Of a DNA stretch of 64,000 nt, positions 35,130 to 44,530 are shown in pieces. The stretch spans positions 120,258 through 184,257 of the forward strand of contig NZ_JASBRB010000006.1 of the NCBI RefSeq assembly GCF_029960665.1. The letters run 5' to 3'. The position numbers were made by a program, and so were the translations under genes. The notes under the pieces are model-generated. The model was not told the DNA's origin and ran no database searches. It saw nothing but the letters and a program-made list of their open reading frames with translations. Position 1 is the first letter of the stretch; each line of letters opens with the position of its first letter. This DNA comes from Pseudarthrobacter sp. AL07. GTDB taxonomy: Bacteria > Actinomycetota > Actinomycetes > Actinomycetales > Micrococcaceae.

Positions 35130-36307
35130 GGCTGGGCAACCTGGCGCAGCGCGACGAGGTCCACCTTGGCATAGAGGGCGGTCGTGGCCAGATCCTGATG
35201 GCGCAAGACCTGGCTGATCGCCACCAGACCGGCGCCCTTGCGGAGCAGTTCACCGGCCAGGGAGCGCCGCAGCCCATGTGCTCCGACGTTGGGCAGACCC
35301 GCACGTTTACAGGCCCGCTGAACAACATCGCCGACCAAGTCGGCGCGGATCGGCCCGCGGGGCGCCCGGCAGGTCAGAAACACGTGAACGGCATCTGCAG
35401 GATTCCGGCCAGAGGAGAGGTAGGCGACCAACGCTTCTCCGACCTCTGACGGTAGCGGCAATCGGTCTTGCCGACGAGCCTTACCCCGGATCAAGAGCTC
35501 GCCGGACCGCCAGTCCACGTCACGCAATTCCATGCGTGCGACTTCGATGGACCGCAGCCCCAGCCGCGACACCAGCATCACTATCGCGAAGTCCCTGACT
35601 CCCAGCAACGTGCTGCGGTCAAAGCTGTCGAGCAAAAGCTGCACATCTGACGCGGACAACCCAGGAGGGGGCAGAGTCGCGAAACGCCATCCACCCACTG
35701 CAGGAACCGAGGCACCCAGACTCAACCCGGTGATGCCCCGCAGATAGAGGAAACGCAGGACCGAACGCAGCTCGGCCACCCGGCCCTTTGCCGATCCGGC
35801 CGACACCCGGGCGAATTCCCGCAGCAGGAACGCGTTGATGTCCGCCCCGTTCAGAGCCTCAGGCGCGAACATGCCACCGGACGAGGACTCCTGAAGGAAC
35901 CGGCGTGCGGTGTTTTCGTAACGCAACACAGTGGTGAGCGCCAAACCACGCTCCTCGATCATCCACGACCGGTAAGACGTCACGAGCTCACCCAACGGCG
36001 TGACCAAGGCCGCTCTCTCAGGGGCGGCGCCAACTTCGCGCAGATAGCTCAACAGCGGCATCATCGCGCGGGGACCCGGGATCCTCCTCCGTCCCGCGTC
36101 TCTTCGGGCGGACAGGAACGCCGCAACGCATTCCTCGTTCAGATCCTCTCTCCTGAGCCCTTCGGCAGACAGCCAGAGACCGAGCTGACCCAAGTCCTTC
36201 AGCATGTTCCGAACCGTGCCCGGAGTGTAACCCCGCTGCGTCAACCACCCTCGGTAACCCTCGACGTCCGGCCACAGTAAACCAGCTTCCCTCTTCGGTC
36301 CTGACAC
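35108..36307 (-). CDS. RIT tyrosine recombinase, first gene
   Basis: This 399-residue protein is the longest of the trio. Its catalytic set is Arg in L-G-L-R-S-I-E-V, Lys in I-R-G-K-A-R-R, H-G-L-R-R, L-R-H-Q and Tyr in T-T-A-L-Y-A-K. It has two N-terminal SAM-like core-binding regions (about 10-100 and 105-205). It is the promoter-proximal gene; a promoter is expected between 36308 and the right repeat. The start is not marked by a clear ribosome site. Confidence 0.9.
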   Translation of the reverse strand: MSGPKREAGLLWPDVEGYRGWLTQRGYTPGTVRNMLKDLGQLGLWLSAEGLRREDLNEECVAAFLSARRDAGRRRIPGPRAMMPLLSYLREVGAAPERAALVTPLGELVTSYRSWMIEERGLALTTVLRYENTARRFLQESSSGGMFAPEALNGADINAFLLREFARVSAGSAKGRVAELRSVLRFLYLRGITGLSLGASVPAVGGWRFATLPPPGLSASDVQLLLDSFDRSTLLGVRDFAIVMLVSRLGLRSIEVARMELRDVDWRSGELLIRGKARRQDRLPLPSEVGEALVAYLSSGRNPADAVHVFLTCRAPRGPIRADLVGDVVQRACKRAGLPNVGAHGLRRSLAGELLRKGAGLVAISQVLRHQDLATTALYAKVDLVALRQVAQPWPGVVR

Positions 36308-36442
36308 TGCACTTCGCCTCCTTCATGGGAGCACAATTACTCCAATGAACAGGCTCCTCCCTGGGAAACTATGCCGATACGGCGGAGTTCACGTCTTCGA
36401 GGAAACCAAGCGCCACCGGGCCGCATTCACAGGCAGCACAAT

Positions 36443-36476
36443 TGGCCTCGGCATAGTTGCGGGCTCGGCATAGGTC
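36443..36476. repeat. right terminal inverted repeat of RIT element
   Basis: This 34-base perfect reverse complement of the left repeat holds two inverted copies of CTATGCCGAG. A diverged copy (AACTATGCCGAT) lies at 36367-36378, inside the element. Confidence 0.92.
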
Positions 36477-37045
36477 GATGCAGAGCAGGTCGACGCGTCC
36501 GTAGCGGGCGATGGACTTCGCCAGTGCCTTGTCGTTCTCTGCCTCGACGAGTTCGTTCACCAGCCGGGTTGCGAGAGTGTATTTGACTCGAAAGCCCTTC
36601 TCGGCCGCAGCAGTCCCGAGCCCGATGAGCAGGTGGGATTTCCCGGTCCCGGAATCCCCGATCAGACACAGCGGTGCCCCTTTCCGGATCCAGTCTCCGT
36701 TAGCGAGGGTGTGGATGGTTGCGGAGTTGATGTTCGGGTTCGCTTCAAAGTCGAAGTCCCCGAGCCATTTATCCCGGGGGAAGCCAGCTGATTTGACTCG
36801 GCGGATCGAGGAGCGCCGGTCCCTGTCATCACACTCTGCCAGCAGCAGTTCGGCAAGGAAGCCCTGTTACGAGAGCTGTTCCTTACCTGCGACGGCCAGG
36901 GCTTCATCGAGGACGGCACGGATGGTGGGCAGACGCAGCCGCCGGCAGGCCTGATCCACGGCGGCGACGGCGGCCTGTTCGGTCAGCCCTCGGCCGCGGC
37001 GCAGGGTCTGGGAAACAACAACGGGTGGGGCGGGGTTCTCGAGAT
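36474..37045 (-). pseudogene. istB 5' half with premature stop
   Basis: The minus strand reads L-T-E-Q-A-A-V-A-A-V-D-Q-A-C-R-R-L, then a TAA at 36867-36869 in place of the usual Tyr of L-S-Y-Q-G-F-L-A-E-L. It continues K-W-L-G-D-F-D-F-E-A-N-P and the Walker A G-D-S-G-T-G-K-S-H. The frame ends at the RIT insertion after L-L-C-I-D. So istB was inactivated twice, and the order of the two events is unknown. Confidence 0.87.
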
Positions 37046-38713
37046 CTGCTCCTTGCTCGGCAACGCTGGCTCGGGATCGGTGACGTGGATGGCACGTCTC
37101 TTCAGCAGCTGGTCATAGCCGGCCACCGTCGGCTGCGGGCGTTTGTCCGGCGGCATGCCGGCTATCACGGCTGCCGGGTCCGCAAGCCGGCGCTGGGTGA
37201 GACTGACAACGCGGTGCTCGACGATTTCGTCTTTCGCAACGGGATAGCAATCTGGCCGGACCCACCCCGGGGTGTTCCGCTCCGCGGCCACGCGCCGTGC
37301 TTCGACCGCAACGACATCTGCACTGACCGCCCCGACGTGCAGGGCTGCGGTAATCCCGGCGATGACGTCGCCAGCCTCCATGACCCGGTGGAGTAGCAAC
37401 ACGTCGATCAGTTCACGGTCGCCGCAGTATCGCCGTCAGTTTTACGAGCAGCGGCCCAGAAGGCGTCATGGGCCGGGGTGAACACCCCTGATTCCCGTGC
37501 CTGCGCCAATGCCGTGGAGACCGGCTTTCGCACCAGGCTTGATTTTCAAGACCTCAAGATAATGGTCAAGTTGCACGCATTGCCCGCCCCGGGCCACAGT
37601 CCGGGGGTGGACGGCGATCAGGGTGCGGCCATCGAATATCCGCACCTGTGTGGCCTGCAGAGACACCCGGACTTTTCGGTTGATGAACCGCACCGGCACC
37701 GAATACTTCGTAGAACGGACTGTGACCAGCGAGGACCGGTCCACCCTCGGGGTCAGAACCAGTCCGGGATCAAAATTCTCTGCCGGCAACGGCGCTTCGA
37801 CGGCGAAGTCCTGCCCTATCGTGCGCAGCCGCTGGGAAATCCTCCGCCCGTTCTCTTCTTCGTCCCACACCTTGAGGCGATCATTGAGCTCCGCCAAGGA
37901 TTCCACCACCGGAACCGGGGTCAAGAAGTTACGCCGAAACCTGCCCACTTCCCCCTCGATCCCGCCCTTTTCATGGACGCCCTTGAGCCCTGGCTCGCAA
38001 TAGAAGGCATCGAATCCGAAGTGGGATTTGAAGAGCACCCAGCGCTCGTTCTCCACTCGCTGCCGGCCGGCCCCATAAACGACCTTGGTCACTGCAGAGG
38101 TGAGATTGTCATAGCGGATATGTTTGGTCGGCACACCTCCTATGGCGTTGAACGCTTCGATGTGGCCTTCTAGGAATGCTTCCTGCGCACAGGTCGGGTA
38201 CACGCGATGGACAGATTTCCCCGAATGGGAAAGCCGGAACGCGAACATGTAACAGCGGGTTCTGACACCGGCCAAGTCGACCCACAGGTCCCCGAAATCG
38301 ACCTCCGCCTCAGCGCCGGGAGCATGCTCCTGCGGGACGAACACCTCCACGGGAGCCTTGCCGGATTCGATGGCGATGACGGCACGACGGGCTTTCACGT
38401 ACTGCCGTACTGAGGAATACGAGATCACTGCCTTGTGCTCATCCACCAGACGGTCAAAGATCCTTTGCGTATGGCGTTGCTTCCGCGGAGCGTCCAGATC
38501 AGCCAAAAGCATCACGTCAATGACCCCCTTGAGCGGGTCCAACTTCGGTGACCCACGGGCCGGAACCCTTCGAGCCGGCGGTTCCGCGGAAGCCAGCGCC
38601 TGCCGCACCGTCCGGCGGGAAACTCGATGCTCGCGGGCAAGGGACCGAATCGATAAGCCCCTGACCCTGGCATCACGGCGGATTCTTGCGAATAGCTCCA
38701 CTCTCGACTCCAT
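36983..38713 (-). pseudogene. istA transposase of IS21-family element, frameshifted
   Basis: From ATG 38713 the protein has the HTH (S-I-R-S-L-A-R-E-H-R-V-S-R-R-T-V-R) and DDE integrase core with E-V-D-F-G-D-L-W, R-Y-D-N-L and an E in G-G-I-E-G-E-V-G. Near 37527 the frame shifts: the expected A-L-A-Q-A-R-E-S-G-V-F-T continues one frame off. Near 37405 it shifts again before R-E-L-I-D-V-L-L-L-H-R. The C-terminal part continues to 36983. The transposase is therefore inactive unless recoded. Confidence 0.88.
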
Positions 38714-38946
38714 CACTGCCTTCCACTGTTGGGAAAAACATCTCGATGGACTCAACCGTGGGGTGGGCTCAACTGAATCTGCGATTCATCAACCGGCGAG
38801 CCGCGAAAGTGGGCCCCAATCAAACTGCAAAACCGGTCCCCACTCAAACTGCCATAATCACTGAGGACGGTTGCGGAATACGTCACTTTGACGGTTTACC
38901 AACTCACCAGCACGTAAACTGGTGGAAATGCGGCAGAGGGGCTTTC

Positions 38947-39352
38947 ATGGAAAAAACGCATCTGTCTTGTCATCGAGGACAACGATGACATCCGCGGTCT
39001 GATCACGGTGGTCATGACCCGCGCAGGCTTTTCCGTACGTTCGGTCGCCAACGGCGCCGAAGGAATTGCCGCAGCCGCTGAACCATCGGTCGCTCTGATC
39101 ACCCTTGACCTTGGCCTGCCGGACATGGACGGGCACGTCGTAGCCGGGGCAATCCGGGCCTTGAGCACCGCTCCCATGCTGTTCCTCACGGCGCGGTCCG
39201 AGGAAGGCGACATACTGGCCGGAATGGCCTCCGGCGCTGCCGCCTACCTAACCAAGCCGTTCCACCCCGCAGAACTGAAGGAGCTCGCGCTGCGGCTCTG
39301 CCCGGCAAAAGCCCCCGCCCGCCCGGAAACCACGCCACAACGGCAGCTTTAG
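38947..39352 (+). pseudogene. single-domain response regulator with start-proximal frameshift in an A6 run
   Basis: ATG 38947 has GAGGGG five bases upstream. The codons ATG GAA AAA would need one A fewer (38951-38956 is A6, five needed) to reach the frame C-L-V-I-E-D-N-D-D, then L-D-L-G-L-P-D-M-D-G, T-A-R-S and K-P-F. That frame is a complete CheY-like receiver of about 134 residues. In the read sequence the start codon and the receiver are in different frames. This could be a slippage switch, a recent mutation or a sequencing error. No output domain or kinase is adjacent. Confidence 0.72.
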
Positions 39353-39440
39353 GCGGCACTTTCTCGCCAGCCCACCCGTTCACAGGCGCAGCACATATCC
39401 GGCAAATCGAAGCGATAGCTTCGTTGCCCACAAATGAGGA

Positions 39441-40103
39441 ATGACTCCTCTCAAGAACAAACCACGCAAGGGCAACCGGGTCCGGCGTGCCGTCGTCGCC
39501 GGGGCCGTGGCCCTGACGCTTTTGGCGGGAGGCGCCACAGCCTGGGCGCTGGACCGCTTTGTTGTCCAGCACGTGGAAATCTCGGACGTCTCCGCATACC
39601 AGGCCAGTCAAACAGGCACCGACGAAAGCACGACGGCGGACACCACCACTGATTCCACCGCCGTCACCACAGACACGTCCTACGTGTCGGAGAGCTCGAA
39701 CATCAACATCTCCACGGTGAGCACCGGCAGCGGCGACAGCACTGTCACCTACTACGTTGCCGCCGTCGTGCTTAACGATGCCACCACGCTCCAATCGGCC
39801 TTCGCCAACAACGGCGACTACTACGGCTTCCGTGACACCGGCATTGTGATCCGCAACGGAGTGGTGTTCCGCGATGACGGCGCCCGCCAAGGCCTTGCCT
39901 TCTACCGCGACAGCACGGTCAAGGTCTACGACGAAAGCGCCACAGCCGCCGAACAGCTCCTCGCCGACGGCGTCTGGAGCACCCTTTGCTTCGGCCCGTC
40001 CCTGCTGGACGACGGCGGGGTTGCCGAGGGCATTGAGGACGTCGAAGTGGACACCAACTTCGGCAACCACTCCATCGGCCAGGGGCGCAGCACGGGAGGC
40101 TGA
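39441..40103 (+). pseudogene. phosphodiester glycosidase (NAGPA-domain) protein, internally deleted and truncated
   Basis: This 220-residue frame has an N-terminal signal anchor (R-R-A-V-V-A-G-A-V-A-L-T-L-L), a Thr/Ser-rich stretch, then NAGPA-domain pieces: N-G-D-Y-Y-G-F-R, G-I-V-I-R-N-G-V-V-F-R-D and A-R-Q-G-L-A-F-Y-R-D. About 25 residues before N-G-D-Y-Y are missing, and the C-terminal half that should contain the D-G-G-G-S motif is absent after N-H-S-I. Full proteins of this type are about 330 residues long. It is open but unlikely to be functional. Confidence 0.7.
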
Positions 40104-40166
40104 GAATAAGTCTCTGGATCTGGGGCGCGGCCACCACCTGCGGACGTTACGCGGGTAGTCGAGGTC

Positions 40167-40916
40167 TTATCCTGTGGTGCCCGTCTTCTCGGCGTAGAAG
40201 GTGGCCTGGTCGCGCACCTGGTCCACGTAGGAGTCGGACTGGTTGTAGGAGTAGATGGCCTCAGTCCATCCGTTCGCGGCGGTGAGGTCACGGCCATGGG
40301 CGCATAAGTAACCGGCCGCGCTGAGGGCGGCATCGTCGATGTTGAAAGGATCCGCTTCGCCGTCACCGTTCCCGTCCCGTCCCGCCAGGTCCCAGGTGGA
40401 GGGGATGAACTGCATGGGTCCGACGGCGCGGTCCCAGCGAGCGTCGCCATCCAGGACGCCGGCGTCGGTATCAGCAATGGCCGCAAATCCGTTGCCGTCC
40501 AGGCTCGGGCCGACAATTGGCCCGCTCGCCTGCCCTGCGGCATTCAGGTTTCCGCCGCCGTACGCTCCGTGGTGGGATTCGACGAATCCCACTGCCGCCA
40601 CCGTATTCCACCCGATCCCGCACGTCGGAGCGGAATGATTGGCCGCGCTGGCCGCACCCACGTAAGCCCGAAGCGCACGGGCGGGAATTCCCGTTTGTGC
40701 GGCAGCCAGGATGAGCCACTCGGCGTCCGCGTTCCGGGTGATATTGACGGCAGTGGTAAGGCCGGCGGAGGACGTTTCGAGTTTCGCCTCAGCCCGTGGC
40801 GGAGGAAGAGCCCCGCTGGCGGGCGCGCCGGACTGCCCGAGCGCCCAGAATGACACCGCGGTGATGACGCAGATCGCGAACACGCAGAAAACCGCCAGGC
40901 GTTTAAGTCGGAGCAC
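40167..40916 (-). CDS. lytic murein transglycosylase (SLT-type, secreted)
   Basis: From GTG 40916 (AGGA eight bases upstream) this has 249 residues. It starts with a signal peptide/anchor (L-A-V-F-C-V-F-A-I-C-V-I), then a lytic transglycosylase domain with the catalytic Glu in V-E-S-H-H-G and G-P-M-Q-F-I-P-S-T-W, ending S-Y-N-Q-S-D-S-Y-V. It cleaves peptidoglycan glycan strands. A longer open frame to 41363 is only antisense to the VTC fragment. It appears to be the one intact gene in this eroded stretch. Confidence 0.87.
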   Translation of the reverse strand: MLRLKRLAVFCVFAICVITAVSFWALGQSGAPASGALPPPRAEAKLETSSAGLTTAVNITRNADAEWLILAAAQTGIPARALRAYVGAASAANHSAPTCGIGWNTVAAVGFVESHHGAYGGGNLNAAGQASGPIVGPSLDGNGFAAIADTDAGVLDGDARWDRAVGPMQFIPSTWDLAGRDGNGDGEADPFNIDDAALSAAGYLCAHGRDLTAANGWTEAIYSYNQSDSYVDQVRDQATFYAEKTGTTG

Positions 40917-41049
40917 GGACTTGATCCTATCGACCGAAGTCCGCCAGCAGGAACGGCGGCTGCATGACGCATGGGAAACAGCAGCCGGGCGCCTTCCCTG
41001 CCTCACGCCGTAGTTCCAGCCGCTCCAGTCGCTGCACCCGTAGTGACGC

Positions 41050-41379
41050 CGTAGGACTCCGTGTACTTCGACACTGCACGGCTGGACAGCTACCTCCTCG
41101 CCGCATATGGCCGCCGGAGCCGGTACAAGGTCCGCAGCAGAACGTATGTGGACAGCGCCATCAGCTTCCTGGAGGTCAAAACCGAAGGCGCCCGCGAAGC
41201 CACCGCCAAGGAACGCATCCCCTACCAGCTCACGGACCGCTCCCGGCTGACGGTCGAAGGCCTTGACTACGTTCAGGAAACCCTGGCCGCTTCGGTGGGC
41301 GCAGCGCCCGCCGGAACCCTCGGTCCGGTCCTCGAAACCCGCTACCACCGAACCACGCTCCACCTGCCGGACTCCGGCG
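41050..41379 (+). pseudogene. VTC-domain polyphosphate-polymerase-like fragment
   Basis: An internal piece of a VTC domain is recognisable: V-Y-F-D-T-A-R-L-D-S-Y, F-L-E-V-K-T-E-G, R-I-P-Y-Q-L and V-L-E-T-R-Y-H-R-T-T-L. A stop (TAG) lies just before the first of these and the N-terminal 60-80 residues are missing. The C-terminal half is replaced in frame by the lipoprotein start at 41380. The domain binds polyphosphate and makes it from ATP in related proteins. Confidence 0.75.
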
Positions 41380-41999
41380 TCCGCACCGCCCTGTCCGTCA
41401 CTGCCCTCGCCCTCGCCGTCGGGCTGGCCGGCTGCTCTGCCGCTGGCACTTCCACGGGGACGCCATCACCGGGACCACGTCCGTATCCACCGGCAGCACT
41501 TCCAACTCGTCTATAACCTCCGTCACGGCACAGGCCGCGGTTTCCCTGGATACCCTCGCGGGCAGATCTCACCATCGCCGGCACCGGCTCGCTGGCCGTG
41601 AACGGCAACTTCAACGACGGCATCTCCTCCAAGGGCGGCCTCGTGCTGGCCTCCGGCAACGTCACCGTCAACGCCACCGACGACGGCGTGAACGCCTCGG
41701 GCGCGGCCTCAGCCTCGACCCAGGGCGGGATGGGCGGCACGGTGGTGCAGATCGCTGATTCCGCGGGCAACGTGGTGAGTGCCTTCGTGACCACCAAGAC
41801 CACCGCATTTCTTGTGTTCTCCTCCGCCGCGATCACCGAAGGCGAGGAATACAGGGTCTACACCGGCGGCACGGACACGGTCGGTGCCTGACCGGGCGAT
41901 GGCTCCTTGGATGGCGCCGATCAGGTGGGCACCGTGACGGCCGGCGAGTGCACCTCGGCCCAGGGCCTGGGCGGTGGCGGCTTCGGCGCCCGTCCCTGA
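41380..41999 (+). pseudogene. carbohydrate-binding lipoprotein remnant with deletions and frameshifts
   Basis: It begins with T-A-L-S-V-T-A-L-A-L-A-V-G-L-A-G-C-S, a lipobox (L-A-G-C), fused in frame to the VTC fragment. Later pieces are in other frames: S-V-T-A-Q-A-A-V-S-L, T-I-A-G-T-G-S-L, N-G-N-F-N-D-G-I-S-S-K and S-S-A-A-I-T-E-G. It ends with G-G-G-F-G-A-R-P near 41999. These match the large repetitive DUF4397/PF14262-type carbohydrate-binding proteins, normally over 500 residues; about 150 remain. At least two frame changes are needed. Confidence 0.65.
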
Positions 42000-42116
42000 C
42001 CCCTGCCAAAAGGCCCGTCACCAACAAAAAGGTAACGGTCGTCTTGGGTCCTGTGAGCATTCCGGATATCGGCGCATACTTAAACGCACAAGCAGCCACG
42101 GCCTTGGGAGGACACC

Positions 42117-42314
42117 ATGAAGTTTCTCGGAGCACTGATTCTCATCTGGCTGATCATCGGAGGAATCGCCGCCTGGCAGCGCGGCTACTTCGGCGGGGCT
42201 CCCGGGTCCTGTGCCCAGGCTGGAACGGTGGCCGTGACCATCGTCGCCGGGCCTTTGAACTATATGGGCGTCAACCCGCAGATCGCCTGCGAGCTGCCCC
42301 AACCTTCCCAGTAA
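42117..42314 (+). CDS. small membrane protein
   Basis: This 65-residue protein starts M-K-F-L-G-A-L-I-L-I-W-L-I-I with one N-terminal membrane helix, then a hydrophilic tail with two Cys (S-C-A-Q and I-A-C-E) that could form a disulfide outside the membrane. GGGAGG is just upstream of ATG. I recall similar small proteins in Arthrobacter but no assigned function. Confidence 0.65.
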   Translation: MKFLGALILIWLIIGGIAAWQRGYFGGAPGSCAQAGTVAVTIVAGPLNYMGVNPQIACELPQPSQ

Positions 42315-42393
42315 CCACATCCTTGGTGCAGCGGCGGCCGGTCCCTAGAGTAGGGAATGCCCGGCGTCGGCTTTTGCTTGCGCCCGAAACTGA

Positions 42394-43266
<873 letters not shown>

Positions 43267-43269
43267 CAA

Positions 43270-43315
43270 AAAGAGCGGAGGGGCCAGGCGATTCGCCTGG
43301 CCCCTCCACTCTTTT
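43270..43315 (+). terminator. strong intrinsic terminator
   Basis: GAGGGGCCAGGCG (43278-43290) pairs perfectly with CGCCTGGCCCCTC (43294-43306) with a 3-base loop, flanked by AAAAAGAG and CTCTTTT. The symmetric A/T flanks make it bidirectional, serving both the hydrolase and the convergent desaturase gene. Confidence 0.93.
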
Positions 43316-43329
43316 AAGGCTTAGTCAGC

Positions 43330-44517
43330 TCAAGCCCTGGCAGCCTTGCCCGGCAGCGCCAGCTTGAAGACCTTCGCCCAGGACGATCCCACCTGCTTCA
43401 GCAGCGGACCTGTAGTGTACTTCAGGCCGTAGCGCTGGCAGATCTCGCGTACCCGCGGAGCGACCTCGGCGTACCGGTTGGACGGCAAGTCCGGGAACAG
43501 GTGGTGCTCGATCTGGTGCGACAGATTGCCTGTCATCAGGTGCATGAACTTGGAACCGGAGATGTTGGCGGAACCGATCATCTGCCGGACGTACCAGTCA
43601 CCGCGGGTTTCGCCTTCCACCATTTCCTCTGTAAAGGTGTCAGTGCCTTCCGGGAAGTGACCGCAGAAGATCACGGCGTGCGCCCAGACGTTGCGGACGG
43701 CGTTGGCGGTCAGGGTGCCGTAGAGCGCCTGCTTGCCGGAACCGGTGAGCATGGCGACGGCAGGAGTGGCGGCGTAGTCCTTGGTGAACTGGGTGACCAC
43801 CTTGCGGCCCAGGGCCTTGAGGTCCTTGACGAGCGCTTCCTTGGACTTCTTGCCTGCCTGGTACTCAGCAAGCTCGAGGTCATAGATGGCGATGCCCCAT
43901 TCGAACAGCGGGGAAAGGATGGCGTTGTACAGCGGGTTGCCCAGGTTGTGGGGCTGCCACGGCTGGTCCTCGTCCATGCGCAGAAGGTTGTACCCGACGT
44001 CGTTGTCCTTGCCAACCACGTTGGTCCAGCGGTGGTGGAGGTCATTGTGCGTGTGCTGCCAGGCGCGTGAGGGGGTGACGAAGTCCCACTCCCATGTGGT
44101 GGAGTGGATGTCCGGGTCCCGCATCCAGTCCCACTGCCCGTGCAGGATATTGTGGCCGAGTTCCATGTTTTCCAGGATCTTGGCCAAACTCAGCAGCGTG
44201 GTGCCGGTGACCCAGGCTGCCTTGTTCTTGCTGACCAGCAAAGCCGCGCGGCCGGAGATCTCCAGCCCGCGCTGGATCTTGATCATGCGACGGATGTAGG
44301 CGGCGTCGGAGGCGCCGCGCTTGGCCAGGATTTCGTCGCGGATCGCGTCGAGTTCGCGGCCCAGCTCAGCTACCTGTTCATCCGACAGGTGCGCTGCGGC
44401 AGGAGGACGGACCAGCGGGCTGCCGGACTCGGCCAGCGCCCCGGGACGCGTCTTTGCCGCTCCGGTGGGGGCGGTCTTGCCTTCGGAAACTTTCTTGCTT
44501 TCTGAAACTACTGACAT
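43330..44517 (-). CDS. membrane fatty-acid desaturase (DesA3-like)
   Basis: From ATG 44517 the protein has 395 residues with an N-terminal soluble stretch and membrane helices. It has three His boxes: H-N-I-L-H (about 125), H-N-D-L-H-H and H-Q-I-E-H-H, the pattern of non-heme di-iron acyl desaturases. It would introduce a double bond into fatty acyl-CoA or lipid acyl chains. The ferredoxin reductase gene lies 13 bases upstream in the same operon, like the actinobacterial DesA3/oxidoreductase pair. The Shine-Dalgarno GAGGAG is 10 bases before ATG. Confidence 0.92.
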   Translation of the reverse strand: MSVVSESKKVSEGKTAPTGAAKTRPGALAESGSPLVRPPAAAHLSDEQVAELGRELDAIRDEILAKRGASDAAYIRRMIKIQRGLEISGRAALLVSKNKAAWVTGTTLLSLAKILENMELGHNILHGQWDWMRDPDIHSTTWEWDFVTPSRAWQHTHNDLHHRWTNVVGKDNDVGYNLLRMDEDQPWQPHNLGNPLYNAILSPLFEWGIAIYDLELAEYQAGKKSKEALVKDLKALGRKVVTQFTKDYAATPAVAMLTGSGKQALYGTLTANAVRNVWAHAVIFCGHFPEGTDTFTEEMVEGETRGDWYVRQMIGSANISGSKFMHLMTGNLSHQIEHHLFPDLPSNRYAEVAPRVREICQRYGLKYTTGPLLKQVGSSWAKVFKLALPGKAARA

Positions 44518-44530
44518 GCGGTATTGCTCC

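Larger units (their letters stand above)
33094..36473 (-). mobile_element. RIT element (recombinase in trio)
   Basis: Three overlapping tyrosine-recombinase genes lie between perfect 34-base inverted repeats (33117-33150 and 36443-36476). The insertion splits istB, with GTCGAT on both sides (33088-33093 and 36474-36479). This fits the described RIT elements, whose three recombinases are always adjacent and overlapping. A small palindrome CTATGCGG-ACAT-CCGCATAG (33094-33113) and ATTGAC precede the left repeat. They may be part of the element or the footprint of a related one. Confidence 0.85.
32778..38860 (-). mobile_element. defective IS21-family insertion sequence, split by a RIT element
   Basis: istA (frameshifted) and istB (nonsense mutation and insertion) run leftward. 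The right end (38813-38860) carries repeated motifs of the type CCCCAATCAAACTG and CCCCACTCAAACTGCC, typical of IS21-family multi-repeat termini, and probably ends at ATAATCA. The left end is less clear; CAGCCCGATTGGAG near 32795 resembles the same repeat. Without the 3.4-kb insertion the IS would be about 2.7 kb. Exact ends are uncertain. Confidence 0.7.

Noticed and set aside
33193..36307. Integron or prophage integrase module
   Set aside because: Three adjacent overlapping recombinases with terminal inverted repeats fit a RIT element; no attC sites, cassettes or phage genes are present.
40917..41363. N-terminal extension of the lytic transglycosylase
   Set aside because: The extension is antisense to the VTC fragment and lies upstream of a clear signal peptide with a good ribosome site at 40916.
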